Shown: one piece after another, positions 26,473-35,322 of the stretch | Numbering within the stretch: position 1 is the stretch's first letter | Layout: each line of letters starts with the position of its first letter | Assembly (NCBI GenBank): GCA_018052825.1 | Contig: JAGPMN010000003.1 | Location: 1 to 64,000 of the forward strand | Direction of reading: 5' to 3' | Source of the DNA: Methanothrix sp. | Lineage (GTDB): Archaea > Halobacteriota > Methanosarcinia > Methanotrichales > Methanotrichaceae | Length of the DNA stretch: 64,000 nt | Notes under the pieces: model-generated | The model's input: only the letters and a program-made list of their open reading frames with translations | What the model was told of the DNA's origin: nothing | The model's database searches: none | Program-made: the position numbers and the translations under genes

Positions 26473-26655
26473 ATGAAACGCGATCTGATGGACATTTTGG
26501 CCTGCCCCCTATGCAAGGGAGACCTGACACTGGAGGTCTTCGAGGAGAACGAGAAGGAGATTGTGACTGGCAGGCTCTGCTGCGCCTCCTGCAATGAGTG
26601 CTATCCCATTGAGGACGGCATACCAAATATGCTCCCCCCCGACCTGAGGGAGTAG
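26473..26655 (+). CDS. Trm112 family protein
   Basis: A 60-residue zinc-ribbon-like protein. The signature MKRDLMDILACPLCKGDL and the C-terminal CYPIEDGIPNMLP define the Trm112/UPF0434 family. In archaea and eukaryotes Trm112 is the activating partner of several SAM-dependent methyltransferases acting on tRNA, rRNA and release factor. Cysteines at CPLC and CCASC could bind zinc. I choose ATG 26473 because of the TATA box 26 nt upstream; an ATG at 26392 would add unrelated residues overlapping the upstream gene. Confidence 0.85.
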   Translation: MKRDLMDILACPLCKGDLTLEVFEENEKEIVTGRLCCASCNECYPIEDGIPNMLPPDLRE

Positions 26656-26759
26656 GCCTGCCCGGATGGGATCTGGCCCTTTATCTTTAAAAATCATATC
26701 ACTTATACCGGCGAAATATTTATAAAATATTATGATCTATATCATGCAGGGAGCAGGCA
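26656..26759. promoter_or_regulatory. AT-rich promoter region before the acidic membrane protein
   Basis: The segment contains AAATATTTATAAAATATT (26715-26732), a near-palindromic TATA region, then CAGGGAG as SD sequence before ATG 26760. The palindrome AATATTT/AAATATT flanks the likely TATA core. Confidence 0.45.
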
Positions 26760-27911
26760 ATGGATCATGCTGTTCACATCAATGGCGGAGATGACGGAAG
26801 CCGGGCGGCGAAGCCCATCGTCCTGCGCCTCATGCCCGGCGAAGAGACCGTATTCAACCTCAAGGTGGTCAATCACGGCGAGCCGTCCAATATATCTCTG
26901 CAGGCCAGCGGCCCCATTTCTAAGGCTGTGCGGCTCCGAAAGCCGGATCGCTACGTGGTCATGGAGGAGGTCGTACCCGTTATGGCCAGGATGCCGGCAG
27001 GCGAGAGGCGGCTGGATGGGGCGATCCTCCTCTCCGGCCCGGCAGGGCAGAGCCGGGTGCCCATCACTCTTTTTGGGGATCCGGAGGACAGCGAGTTCGA
27101 TGAGGCCGATGCCGTCGAGGAGAGGGCCAGAGATGAGGAGGGCGAAGGAGAACAGGCTGATGATGACGGGGATGAGGAGGACTGGGATGGCGCCTTGCGC
27201 GAAAGAAGGGAGGGCGCGGAGGACGAAGATGATGAGGGCTCGGAGTCCCAGCGCATAACCTTCTCTAAAGACCGGGATCTGCAGCGCTACAGGTCTGCCA
27301 GCCGGAGAAAAACGGCATCAAATGGAGCAAAAGCCGGTGACCCCTCCCTCCAGGAGAGTCGGGTCCGCTCGGCAGGAGAGGCGGACGATGTGCCGGATGA
27401 TCGAAGCATCAGCAGCAAGCCACAGCGGTTCGCCACCCGCATTGACGACAGCTTTGTGGACAAGAGTGCCGGCGATCTGCGCCCCTGGCAGAGAGAGCCC
27501 GATGAGCCTAAATATGGCGGCTTTTTTCAGGAGGGGGACAGGGAGAGCCGGGAGAGATTCGAGTCTGCAGAGAGGGAGGATCTGGCGGCTGGATTTCAGG
27601 ACCTGCCCGGGCACGACGGCGATTTCGGACAAAATCGATCTGGGGGGGAGAGGACGCAGGATTCGCATAATGAGATTGCAGGCGCAGACGAATACGAGGG
27701 TGAAGGCGAGGATGCACTGCTGGAGCGGCTGGAGGGCTTCTCCCTGGAGTCGCTGCAGATCGTTCCTGCAGCCATATTTCTGGCCCTGGTGGCTATCCTG
27801 ATTTTGACGTTCATCATGGAGGCCGTTCCCGAGTTCGCCGGGGCTCTGGCCTCATCCATACTGATCGTTACCCTTATCATATACGGGGCGGCAACTCTGC
27901 TCAAGGCATGA
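26760..27911 (+). CDS. Membrane protein with Ig-like N-domain and acidic linker
   Basis: A 383-residue protein of unknown function. Residues 15-110 form an immunoglobulin-like beta domain (PGEETVFNLKVVNHGEPSNISL, then ILLSGPAGQSRVPITLFGD). There is no signal peptide. A 200-residue, highly acidic, disordered linker follows (DDDGDEEDWD, DEDDEGSE). Two C-terminal helices, about 335-357 and 362-380, anchor it in the membrane, so the bulk is probably cytoplasmic. It precedes pyrG by 14 nt in the same direction. I recognise no characterised family. Confidence 0.65.
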   Translation: MDHAVHINGGDDGSRAAKPIVLRLMPGEETVFNLKVVNHGEPSNISLQASGPISKAVRLRKPDRYVVMEEVVPVMARMPAGERRLDGAILLSGPAGQSRVPITLFGDPEDSEFDEADAVEERARDEEGEGEQADDDGDEEDWDGALRERREGAEDEDDEGSESQRITFSKDRDLQRYRSASRRKTASNGAKAGDPSLQESRVRSAGEADDVPDDRSISSKPQRFATRIDDSFVDKSAGDLRPWQREPDEPKYGGFFQEGDRESRERFESAEREDLAAGFQDLPGHDGDFGQNRSGGERTQDSHNEIAGADEYEGEGEDALLERLEGFSLESLQIVPAAIFLALVAILILTFIMEAVPEFAGALASSILIVTLIIYGAATLLKA

Positions 27912-27925
27912 GCGTGATGTGATTT

Positions 27926-29539
27926 ATGAGGTATATAGTGGTCACAGGGGGGGTGATGAGCGGCCTTGGTAAGGGCATCACAGCGGCTTCCATCGGCAGG
28001 CTGCTCATGAACAGGGGCTACAGGGTCACAGCTATCAAGATCGATCCGTACATCAATATCGATGCCGGGCTGATGAGCCCCTTTCAGCACGGCGAGGTCT
28101 ATGTCCTAAAGGATGGGAGCGAGGTGGACCTGGACCTGGGCAATTACGAGCGTTTTCTGGATGTGGAGCTGACAGGCGACCACAACATCACCACCGGCAA
28201 GGTTTACAGCACCGTCATCGAAAAGGAGCGGCGGGGCGAGTATCTGGGAAAGACGGTGCAGATCATCCCCCATATCACTGAGGAGATCAAGAGGCGCATC
28301 CGCCAGGTTTCGAGGGACGGAGGCTGCGAGATCTGCATGGTGGAGGTGGGGGGCACTGTGGGAGACATCGAGTCCATGCCCTTCTTGGAGGCCATGCGGC
28401 AGCTCAAGTATGAGGAGTCGGGCAACATATTTTTCGTTCATGTGACGCTCGCCCCATCCACAGTGGACGGCGAGCAGAAGACAAAGCCCACACAGCACAG
28501 CGTCAAGGAGATGCGCCAGCTCGGCCTACAGCCGGATATGATCGTCGTCAGGTGCGAGAGGCCGCTCTTGGAGGAGACAAAGCGCAAGATCTCCCACTTC
28601 TGCGACGTGCCCGTGGAGGCGGTCATATCCGCACACAATGCCGACGACATCTACCGCGTGCCACTGCAGATGGAGGCGGAGGGCCTGGCCAGGTACATCA
28701 TGAAGGCCATGCGGCTCTTTCCACTGGAGGAGAGGAAGGACTGGGATGAGTTCGTGGCCAGGATGGACGCGACTGAGGGCTCGGTCAGGGTTGCCATCGT
28801 GGGCAAGTACACAGTGGGCAGCCAGTGCGCCGATCCGATGGAGGACGCCTACCTTTCCATCCGCGAGGCGCTCAAGCACGCCGGAATTGAGGCAGGGGTG
28901 AAGATCGACGTTCAGTGGATCGACGCAGAGGAGCTCGAGCGCGGCTCCGCAGACCTGATCCTACGTGAGGCGGACGGCATACTCGTGCCTGGTGGCTTCG
29001 GCTCGAGGGGCACTGAGGGAAAGATGAAGGCCGTGCAGTACGCCCGGGAGATGAAGGTTCCGTACCTTGGGATTTGCTTTGGCATGCAGCTAGCAGTGAT
29101 CGAGTACGCGCGGAACGTCTGCTGCCTGGATGGGGCGAGCAGCACTGAGTTCGGGGCCACGCCGCATCCGGTGATTGCACTTCTGCCAGAGCAGGAGAAG
29201 ATCCGCCAGATGGGCGCGACCATGAGGCTCGGCAACTACCCGGCGCATCTGACTGAGGGCAGCCTGGCGCACAGGATCTACGGCACGGCGAATATCGTGG
29301 AGAGGCACAGGCACCGCTACGAGGTCAATCCCGCCTACGTCGCACAGATCGAGGAGAAGGGCATGAAGTTCTCAGGCAGAAACGGCGAGCTGATGGAGAT
29401 CTGCGAGATACCAGACCATCCATTCTTCTTCGCATCGCAGTTCCATCCTGAGATGAAGTCCCGGCCTGGCAGGCCGTCACCGCCGTTCCTCGCGTTCGTG
29501 GAGGCGATGAAGGGAAGGAAGATGGACTATAAAAAATAG
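27926..29539 (+). CDS. pyrG: CTP synthase
   Basis: Converts UTP to CTP with glutamine or ammonia. In its 537 residues the N-terminal synthetase domain starts [20 protein letters not shown] (P-loop) and includes [11 protein letters not shown] and the CTP/UTP-binding [21 protein letters not shown] region. The C-terminal class I glutaminase has the nucleophile Cys384 in GICFGMQ and the His/Glu pair in [10 protein letters not shown]. The end matches full-length homologues. It is 14 nt downstream of the membrane-protein gene and likely in its transcript. Confidence 0.96.
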   Translation: MRYIVVTGGVMSGLGKGITAASIGRLLMNRGYRVTAIKIDPYINIDAGLMSPFQHGEVYVLKDGSEVDLDLGNYERFLDVELTGDHNITTGKVYSTVIEKERRGEYLGKTVQIIPHITEEIKRRIRQVSRDGGCEICMVEVGGTVGDIESMPFLEAMRQLKYEESGNIFFVHVTLAPSTVDGEQKTKPTQHSVKEMRQLGLQPDMIVVRCERPLLEETKRKISHFCDVPVEAVISAHNADDIYRVPLQMEAEGLARYIMKAMRLFPLEERKDWDEFVARMDATEGSVRVAIVGKYTVGSQCADPMEDAYLSIREALKHAGIEAGVKIDVQWIDAEELERGSADLILREADGILVPGGFGSRGTEGKMKAVQYAREMKVPYLGICFGMQLAVIEYARNVCCLDGASSTEFGATPHPVIALLPEQEKIRQMGATMRLGNYPAHLTEGSLAHRIYGTANIVERHRHRYEVNPAYVAQIEEKGMKFSGRNGELMEICEIPDHPFFFASQFHPEMKSRPGRPSPPFLAFVEAMKGRKMDYKK

Positions 29540-29585
29540 CGTCCGGTGGGGATGGCGCCGGCGTGCTCTACTGCACGGCCTTCGG

Positions 29586-30873
29586 CTAACGGGCCAGATC
29601 AATATTCTCCTTTATTATCTTTAAGGCACAGTAGTCACCACACATGGTGCAGACCCTGCTGTCTGCAGGAGATCTCTCAGCCCTGACCTGCCTGGCTCTC
29701 TCCGGATCCAGCGCAAGCTCAAACTGGCGATCCCAGAGCATATCCCTTCTGGCTCTGCCCATCTCCAAATCCTGCTCCCTGGCGCCCAGCTTGATCATGT
29801 CACCGATATGGGCAGCAATCCTGGCTGTGATCACGCCCTCCCTCACATCCTCGACATTTGGCAGAGCCAGGTGCTCGGCCGGCGTCACATAGCATATGAA
29901 GTCAGCCCCATAGGCGGAAGAGAGGCTGGCGCCCACGGCTGCCACGAGGTGATCATGTCCGGGAGCGATATCAGTAACCAGTGGGCCCAGCATGTAGAAG
30001 GGGCGCTCTCCTGTCATCCTCTTCATCACCCTGACGTTTGCCTCGATCTCATCAATGGGTATGTGCCCAGGACCCTCGACGATCGTCTGGACTCCCGCAG
30101 CCTGTGCCCTGTCTGCCAGCTCTGCATTGACGATCAGCTCCTGCATCTGCGCCCTGTCGGTGGAGTCGTGTACGGCCCCTGCCCGAAGGCCATTTCCCAG
30201 GCTTAAAGTGACCTCGTGCTCCTTTAGGATCTCCAAAAGGTAGTCGAACTCGCTATATATAGAGAGGGTTCTCACGGCCATTGTGAAGCATCCAGCCGAT
30301 CATGAAGGCACCTCCACGGCTGCACACCCCGCCGAACCGCCCTCCCTGGGACTTCAGGCGCTCCACACAGATCCTATTGATGCCCGTGTGGATCGCCATG
30401 AAGTTAGTGCCGATGCGCGCCTGCTCCTCGGTCACCCTGAAGAGGTCATCCTCCTTCATATCGACCCCTGCTCCATGCCTCCTTATGGCCTCAATGAAGG
30501 CCTGATAGAGAGGAACGCTGCCCACGCTGAGCGATGTGGCGGAGATGACCCTCCTGCGGATATCGTAGAGGTCGCCGCCTGTCGAGAGCTCCATGAGCGT
30601 ATCTGCCCCTGCAGCCGCTGCGACGCGCGCCTTCTCCACCTCCATCTCCACATCCACTACATCGCTGCTGGTCCCGATCGAGGCGTTGACCTTGGTGCGC
30701 AGGCCCTTGCCGATGCCAACGGGCCTCGTGCACCTGTAGGGCGAGAGGGGTATCACTATCTTGCCGCTGGCGATGCCCCTCATGATGAACTCCGGCGTTT
30801 TTCCCTCCTCTTTTGCCACATACCTCATCTCATCGGTCAGCCTACCTGCTGCTGCCTCCTGCAATATTCCCAA
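29586..30873 (-). pseudogene. thiC: Phosphomethylpyrimidine synthase, frame-broken
   Basis: ThiC is a radical SAM-type enzyme that makes the HMP pyrimidine of thiamine from aminoimidazole ribotide. The gene reads in two frames. The first (TTG 30873 to the stop at 30253) covers MRGIASGKIVIPLSPYRC to WMLHNGRENPLYI. The second covers SEFDYLLEILKEHEVTLSLGNG to the C-terminal cluster motif CTMCGDYCALKI. Together they span 1288 nt, one more than 429 codons. The break falls in a TATATATA run (30254-30261); removing one base, or two TA units (four bases), restores the frame. All catalytic regions survive otherwise. It may be a recent mutation, a sequencing error, or length-variable DNA. Confidence 0.88.
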
Positions 30874-30903
30874 TCAGATCACCAGAGGGGGGTGAGGTGA
30901 GCC

Positions 30904-30911
30904 TTTATTTA
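30904..30911 (-). promoter_or_regulatory. TATA box of thiC
   Basis: Minus-strand TAAATAAA lies about 27 nt before a predicted transcript start near 30881, which gives an almost leaderless message for the TTG at 30873. The short leader leaves no room for a TPP riboswitch. Confidence 0.5.
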
Positions 30912-31086
30912 ATGCTAATCTGTGGTAACCACTTTCGCCTCCATCATTCCCGGCAAGCCCGATAGACTGCCAAAAGGATTCTTGGAGGAAGATCCCTCCG
31001 CCACCGATGTGGAGCGCGCCACGCCGTCTGCTCCGGCATGCAGGACATGTCTGACGGCGGCCAGTGCTCAAATGCCATTATATCGC

Positions 31087-31920
31087 TCAGAGGGCCCTGT
31101 ATTTCTGCACCTTGACCACCTCCGCTCCGAAGAGGAAGATCTGGGCTGAGTAGTAGATCCAGAGGAGAAATACAACCAGCGATCCAGTGGCCCCGTAGAT
31201 TGAGCCGAGATCCACCACCCCCACATAGGCCTCGATGCATAGGTTTCCTGCGGCAAATAGAAGCGATGCCAGGGCAGATCCGGGGAGGACCTCCCGCCAT
31301 GTGAGGCTCACATCTATCAGCGTTTTATAGGCGGCGGCAAAGAGGATTGTCACAAAGAGAAAAGACAGAAGGAAGGTGACCCCGCGCAATAGCCCCAGGT
31401 GGACGGGCAGATACCCCTCAATCGTCCTGGCCACAGGGAGCAGGACGGCGGTAGCTGCGGATGTCGCAAGCAGCAGAAATGCTGCCAGGGCGATGAGCAG
31501 GTAGGAGCGAATGTAGGAGAGGGCCGTCCCTCGAAAAGAGCTGTTGTTCTCAGGCAGATCCCATATTATTGCGAAGGCCCTCCTCGTCTGGACGAAGAGG
31601 CCGGCGGCACCGAAGAGCAGTATGAAAATGCTTATCAATGTAAAGCCGAAGGAGGCCGCCCGGTCAGAGGCTTGATCTATCATCTCATCGGTTCCGGCTG
31701 GCATCTGCTGGCCGACCATATTAAGAGACTGATCCACCATCTGAGCACCCAGGTAGCCGTGCTGAATGAGCGAATTTAAAAATGTCAATACCAGTATCAC
31801 GAGCGGCACAAAGGAGAACAGGCCGTAGTAGGCCAGAGCCGCCGCAAAAAGCGAGTCGTTATCTCTGAGCCACTCTGAGAAAGCCTTACGCAGTATCTGC
31901 GCAGATGCATTCAGATGCAT
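31087..31920 (-). CDS. YihY/UPF0761 family inner-membrane protein
   Basis: A 277-residue protein with about six helices of the YihY (formerly 'BrkB/RNase BN') family. Family motifs are DNDSLFAAALAYYGLFSFVPLVIL at the N-terminus, LPENNSSFRGTALSYIRSY in the middle and YGATGSLVVFLLWIYYSAQIFLFGAEV at the C-terminus. The family may be a transporter or flippase; the old RNase BN label is known to be wrong. It stands between thiC and suf with its own orientation. No SD sequence is evident before the ATG. Confidence 0.88.
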   Translation of the reverse strand: MHLNASAQILRKAFSEWLRDNDSLFAAALAYYGLFSFVPLVILVLTFLNSLIQHGYLGAQMVDQSLNMVGQQMPAGTDEMIDQASDRAASFGFTLISIFILLFGAAGLFVQTRRAFAIIWDLPENNSSFRGTALSYIRSYLLIALAAFLLLATSAATAVLLPVARTIEGYLPVHLGLLRGVTFLLSFLFVTILFAAAYKTLIDVSLTWREVLPGSALASLLFAAGNLCIEAYVGVVDLGSIYGATGSLVVFLLWIYYSAQIFLFGAEVVKVQKYRAL

Positions 31921-31949
31921 AATAATAAAAGAGAAGGAGAGCGGGGAGC

Positions 31950-33170
31950 CTATGCAGCCCCCTTCAAATTCTCTCTCTCTGTGATGCTCTTGATCTCCCT
32001 CTTGAGGTTCTCGGGCAGCCCCTTTATCTCCACATCCAAAAAGCCCCGAACTATGACAGATGTGGCCTGCTCGGATGTCAGGCCGCGGGCCATGAGGTAC
32101 TCGAGCTCCTCTTCAGATATGCGGCCGACCGCAGCCTCGTGGGACATGTCCAGGTCCCGGCTCTGGCCGTCCAGCTCGGGAATGGAGTAGATCCTGCCCT
32201 TGTCCGAAAGGAGAAGCCCCACGCACTCCAGGTGCGCCCGCGCGCCCGGGACCCGTCCGGTCATGCGGCCCCTGGCGATGACCTCACCCCCCACGGAGAC
32301 CACGCGGGAGATGGACTCTGCCGATGTATCCGGCGCATCCAGAATTACATTGTTTCCGATGTCGATGTTGCCCATGGTGGAGTAGGCCACAGTGTTGAAG
32401 CTGGCCACAGCCCCCCTGCCCGCCAGCCTGGCTGTGGGAAATGTCTGCAGCGTTTTGACGGGCTTGAGGAGGATGTAGTTGTTGGACAGAGAAGAGCCCT
32501 CATCCATAACTATGCCGGTCCTCGGCCTGACCTCCACCTCTTTGCCCCAGCTATGAATCATCGTGAAGCTCACCTTGGCATTCTTCTGAATATAAAACTC
32601 CGAAATGCCCAGATGCAGGCCCCTCTGCACATGAGCTGGCGTTGTGCAGCCGGTGATCATGTGCAGCTCCGAGCCCTCCTCTGCGATTATGATGTTGTGA
32701 ACCCTTTGATTGAAGTTGGCAGAGCCCAGATACAGGCAGCTTTTGATGGGAAATACGGTCTTCGTGCCCCTCCTGGCCAAAACGAAGTAGCCGGCTGGGG
32801 CCGCCTCAGCCACATCAGCTGTGTACTTGTCGGCATCTGGGGCGACGAGCTTCCAGTAGTAGTCCTTGAGGGAATCGTACTTCTTCAGGGCCGAAGCTAT
32901 ATCCATTATCTCCACGCCTTCGAGCATGGAGCCCGCCACAACCGGCGTCTGGTCCATCTGAACATAAGCGCCTGCAGACTCGTCGTCCAGCTTTACGCCT
33001 ACATCGAGAGCCGCCTTTTTGACCTCAGAGGGCAGATCCTCGGCGCTCTCTACGGCTTCGTGCTCCTTGATTTCAGACTCAAAGCTCTCCAGGTCCACAT
33101 CAGTGCCAAAGGACGCCTTCTTGTCCCTGGCCTTTTTGGCCCTCTCCTCTATACCGGACAAGTGCTGCAT
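31950..33170 (-). CDS. sufB: Fe-S cluster scaffold protein SufB (SmsB)
   Basis: A 406-residue scaffold of the archaeal minimal SUF (SMS) system, which assembles Fe-S clusters with the ATPase SufC. The beta-helix core shows VFPIKSCLYLGSANFNQRVHNIIIAEEGSELHMITGC and IYSIPELDGQSRDLDMSHEAAVGRISEEELEYLMARGL, the latter being the SufB/D C-terminal signature. The N-terminus SGIEERAKKARDKKASFG is charged. I start at ATG 33170 with GGGGTG upstream; it overlaps the sufC end by 22 nt, giving translational coupling. No other suf gene is adjacent, as expected in methanogens. Confidence 0.92.
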   Translation of the reverse strand: MQHLSGIEERAKKARDKKASFGTDVDLESFESEIKEHEAVESAEDLPSEVKKAALDVGVKLDDESAGAYVQMDQTPVVAGSMLEGVEIMDIASALKKYDSLKDYYWKLVAPDADKYTADVAEAAPAGYFVLARRGTKTVFPIKSCLYLGSANFNQRVHNIIIAEEGSELHMITGCTTPAHVQRGLHLGISEFYIQKNAKVSFTMIHSWGKEVEVRPRTGIVMDEGSSLSNNYILLKPVKTLQTFPTARLAGRGAVASFNTVAYSTMGNIDIGNNVILDAPDTSAESISRVVSVGGEVIARGRMTGRVPGARAHLECVGLLLSDKGRIYSIPELDGQSRDLDMSHEAAVGRISEEELEYLMARGLTSEQATSVIVRGFLDVEIKGLPENLKREIKSITERENLKGAA

Positions 33171-33886
33171 CCTGCACACCCCTCGTATCCGCTTTTCTTG
33201 ATCTGCGCCAGGATCTCTCCCGGATTGCCGCTGCAGACGATCGATCCGCCCAGCATGACATGGGCCCTGTCCGCCTTCATGTACTCCAGGATGTGGCCGA
33301 AGTGGGTGATGATCACACCAGACTTGGTCCTGCTGCTCGGCCTTTTGTCCTTCTGGGTGAGAGTGTTTATGGCGTCGCCGATGAGCTTGATGTTCTCCAG
33401 GTCCACACCCGAGTCCGGCTCGTCCAGCATGACGAAGTCAGGCTGCTGGGCTAGCAGCTGCACCATCTCGGAGCGCTTTACCTCGCCGCCGGAGAAGCCC
33501 CGGTTGACATCCCTATCCGCAAAGGCCTCAAAGTCCATCTTCTTCAATATGGCCCCGGCATCTGCATTGGGATTGATGATCTTGATGAGGTCCTTCAGGC
33601 GCAGGCCGCGAATGGCCGGAGGGCGCTGAAATGCCATTCCTACTCCAAGGCGGGCTCGCTCATCCATGGACATATGTGTTATATCCTGGCCCTTGAATAC
33701 GATGCGCCCCCCATCCACGGTATATCTGGGAACTCCAGCGATGGCATTGAGCAGCGTGGTCTTGCCGGTGCCGTTAGGCCCGAAGAGGGCATGGGTCTCG
33801 CCCTTATTTATCCTGATGTTGAAGTTCTTTAAAACCTGCTTACCGCCGATGCTGACCGACAGGTCTTCAATCTCCAGCAGCCGCAT
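33149..33886 (-). CDS. sufC: Fe-S assembly ATPase SufC (SmsC)
   Basis: A 245-residue ABC-type ATPase. Walker A is GPNGTGKTT, the signature is FSGGEVKRSEM and Walker B is FVMLDEPDSGVD; IITHFGHILEYMKADRAHVML follows as the H-loop region. The C-terminus ends CAGCSTCPV, a cluster of three cysteines that is unusual and could bind metal. ATG 33886 follows GGAGGTG. It is first in the sufC-sufB operon, and its promoter shows a tandem 11-bp repeat. Confidence 0.93.
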   Translation of the reverse strand: MRLLEIEDLSVSIGGKQVLKNFNIRINKGETHALFGPNGTGKTTLLNAIAGVPRYTVDGGRIVFKGQDITHMSMDERARLGVGMAFQRPPAIRGLRLKDLIKIINPNADAGAILKKMDFEAFADRDVNRGFSGGEVKRSEMVQLLAQQPDFVMLDEPDSGVDLENIKLIGDAINTLTQKDKRPSSRTKSGVIITHFGHILEYMKADRAHVMLGGSIVCSGNPGEILAQIKKSGYEGCAGCSTCPV

Positions 33887-33920
33887 CACCTCCAATCAAC
33901 CATCTCCCTTTCTCAGAGGG

Positions 33921-33959
33921 GATATAATATCTTTTGCAGTAGACAATCAGTAGACAATC
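33921..33959 (-). promoter_or_regulatory. suf promoter with tandem 11-bp repeat
   Basis: The minus-strand TATA box ATATTATATC lies at 33921-33930. Just upstream, AGTAGACAATC occurs twice head to tail (33938-33948 and 33949-33959) and runs into the 3' end of the DUF1614 gene. Direct repeats one helical turn apart are a plausible activator or repressor site for the suf operon. Confidence 0.5.
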
Positions 33960-34707
33960 ATCTAACCCCACGGCAGCCTCCCCGGATCAGGCAGACTATG
34001 CCGGCTGCAAGGAGCACGGCGATTATGCCTGTCAGAAATATTCCGTCGAAGACTCCCGCTCCGCCTATGGACAGGACGAGCGGAGCCTGCCGGTGCAGAT
34101 TCAGGGGGGAGAGGGCGGGAAGTATTCCAGGTGTGACCAGGCTCATCAAATCCGCTCCGATGAGAGTTCCCAGTGTGCCGCTGATGTAGGCCAGTGGTGG
34201 AGCGTGGTGGAAGCCTCCTGCCAGCAACAGACCCATGATCGCCGCCAGGAGCGGGGAGAGCCAGACCGGCAGCACTATACCCACTCCCGGTATGGCCTGC
34301 GCGGCGTTGTATGTGATGGCAGCCACCACCGCCATGCCCAGCAGGGATTTACCCGGTGAGACCTGGCGGCGGGCGAGAAGATGAGCGGAGATGGCCAGTG
34401 GAATGATGCAGCCTCCCAGGTTGACGGCTAAAATGAAGGGATGAAAATGGGCTGAGGGCTGGGAGGAGATGAGGCCCGCGAAGGATGAATACCACTGCGG
34501 GTAAGAGGATATGTGGATGATGGGAATGTCCACGAGACTGCCCAGAATGGAGCCGAAGACCGCAAGGGTGGCATGCCAGTGGGAGAAGCCGACCATCTCA
34601 AAGGCGGTCTCGGAGATCCGCAGGAAAAGATAGACGAAGATCAGGGGCGCGGCTAGCACAAGCAGCATAATGATCAGGGCTACCGGCAGCAGAAATAGCT
34701 CAAACAC
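33958..34707 (-). CDS. DUF1614 family membrane protein
   Basis: A 249-residue protein with about seven helices. The family signature near the C-terminus, LVLSIGGAGVFDGIFLTGIIAVLL, and the central YISGTLGTLIGADLM are clear. The N-terminal helix (LFLLPVALIIMLLVLAAPLIF) is followed by GSILGSLVDIPIIHIS. The function is unknown; the GADL/GGAGVFDG motifs suggest a transporter-like core. It lies upstream of sufC in the same direction but a separate suf promoter follows it. Confidence 0.87.
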   Translation of the reverse strand: MFELFLLPVALIIMLLVLAAPLIFVYLFLRISETAFEMVGFSHWHATLAVFGSILGSLVDIPIIHISSYPQWYSSFAGLISSQPSAHFHPFILAVNLGGCIIPLAISAHLLARRQVSPGKSLLGMAVVAAITYNAAQAIPGVGIVLPVWLSPLLAAIMGLLLAGGFHHAPPLAYISGTLGTLIGADLMSLVTPGILPALSPLNLHRQAPLVLSIGGAGVFDGIFLTGIIAVLLAAGIVCLIRGGCRGVR

Positions 34708-34833
34708 AAAAGGCGAGTAATCTTTGATAGTTAATAGAGCTTTCCTTGGGGGGCCTCCGACCGAAACGGAATTCTACTGCCCGCCCCCAATTGCAGCCGG
34801 TGATCTTCTACGACCATCATTGCGACAAGCGAT

Positions 34834-35301
34834 GTGCAGGGGCTGGTGCAGTCCATGATAGATGCAGGGACACAGACACAGATGTGCGGCATGGAGCTGA
34901 CTCTGCAGAAGATAGAGCGCTTCTCCTCAGCCGGGGCGGTGGCCTTCGACAACCGGGAGAGGGAGCTGCCGGCCACCGAGCCGGTGCCGTTCGATCCCTC
35001 CGGCTGGGCGACCCTGCCGGCAGGAGCCTATCTTGTGACATTCAACGAGATAGTGAGCATTCCCAGGAATGCGGCTGCCCTGGCCAGGAGCAGATCCACT
35101 CTGCTGCGCTGCGGGGCCTCTTTAGAGACTGCACTGTGGGATCCGGGATACAGGGGGCGCAGCCAGAGCCTGCTGGTGGTCTACAACCCGCACGGTCTGC
35201 GGCTCAAGAAGAATGCCCGGCTCATGCAATTGATATTCCTGCGGCTGGAAAAAGATGCTGAGAAGGCTTACGCCGGGAGGTACCAGGGAGAAAATATATG
35301 A
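34834..35301 (+). CDS. dUTPase/dCTP deaminase-family protein
   Basis: A 155-residue member of the trimeric dUTPase fold, probably removing dUTP to keep uracil out of DNA. Motifs seen are MELTLQKIERF, LPAGAYLVTFNEIVSIPRNAAALARSRSTLLR and WDPGYRGRSQSLLVVYNP. The archaeal N-terminus normally begins M-x-ILSxxDI. Here the same frame reads TTIIATSDVQGLVQ upstream of the GTG used, with no ATG, GTG or TTG before the TGA at 34801. The true start is therefore either this GTG, which cuts a few conserved residues, or a rare codon such as ACG or ATC. Confidence 0.75.
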   Translation: MQGLVQSMIDAGTQTQMCGMELTLQKIERFSSAGAVAFDNRERELPATEPVPFDPSGWATLPAGAYLVTFNEIVSIPRNAAALARSRSTLLRCGASLETALWDPGYRGRSQSLLVVYNPHGLRLKKNARLMQLIFLRLEKDAEKAYAGRYQGENI

Positions 35302-35322
35302 CAAAAAAAGGGGACCCAGACC

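Noticed and set aside
30874-30910. TPP riboswitch upstream of thiC
   Set aside because: No CTGAGA-type THI box and a leader of about 8 nt; the gene seems promoter-controlled.
30874-31086. Small plus-strand frame between thiC and the YihY gene (30922-31149)
   Set aside because: It overlaps the thiC promoter and the yihY end, and its sequence shows no domain or start signal.
32139-33629. Plus-strand open frame of 496 codons
   Set aside because: It is a shadow of sufB-sufC, whose proteins are clear; GC-rich codon bias leaves antisense frames open.
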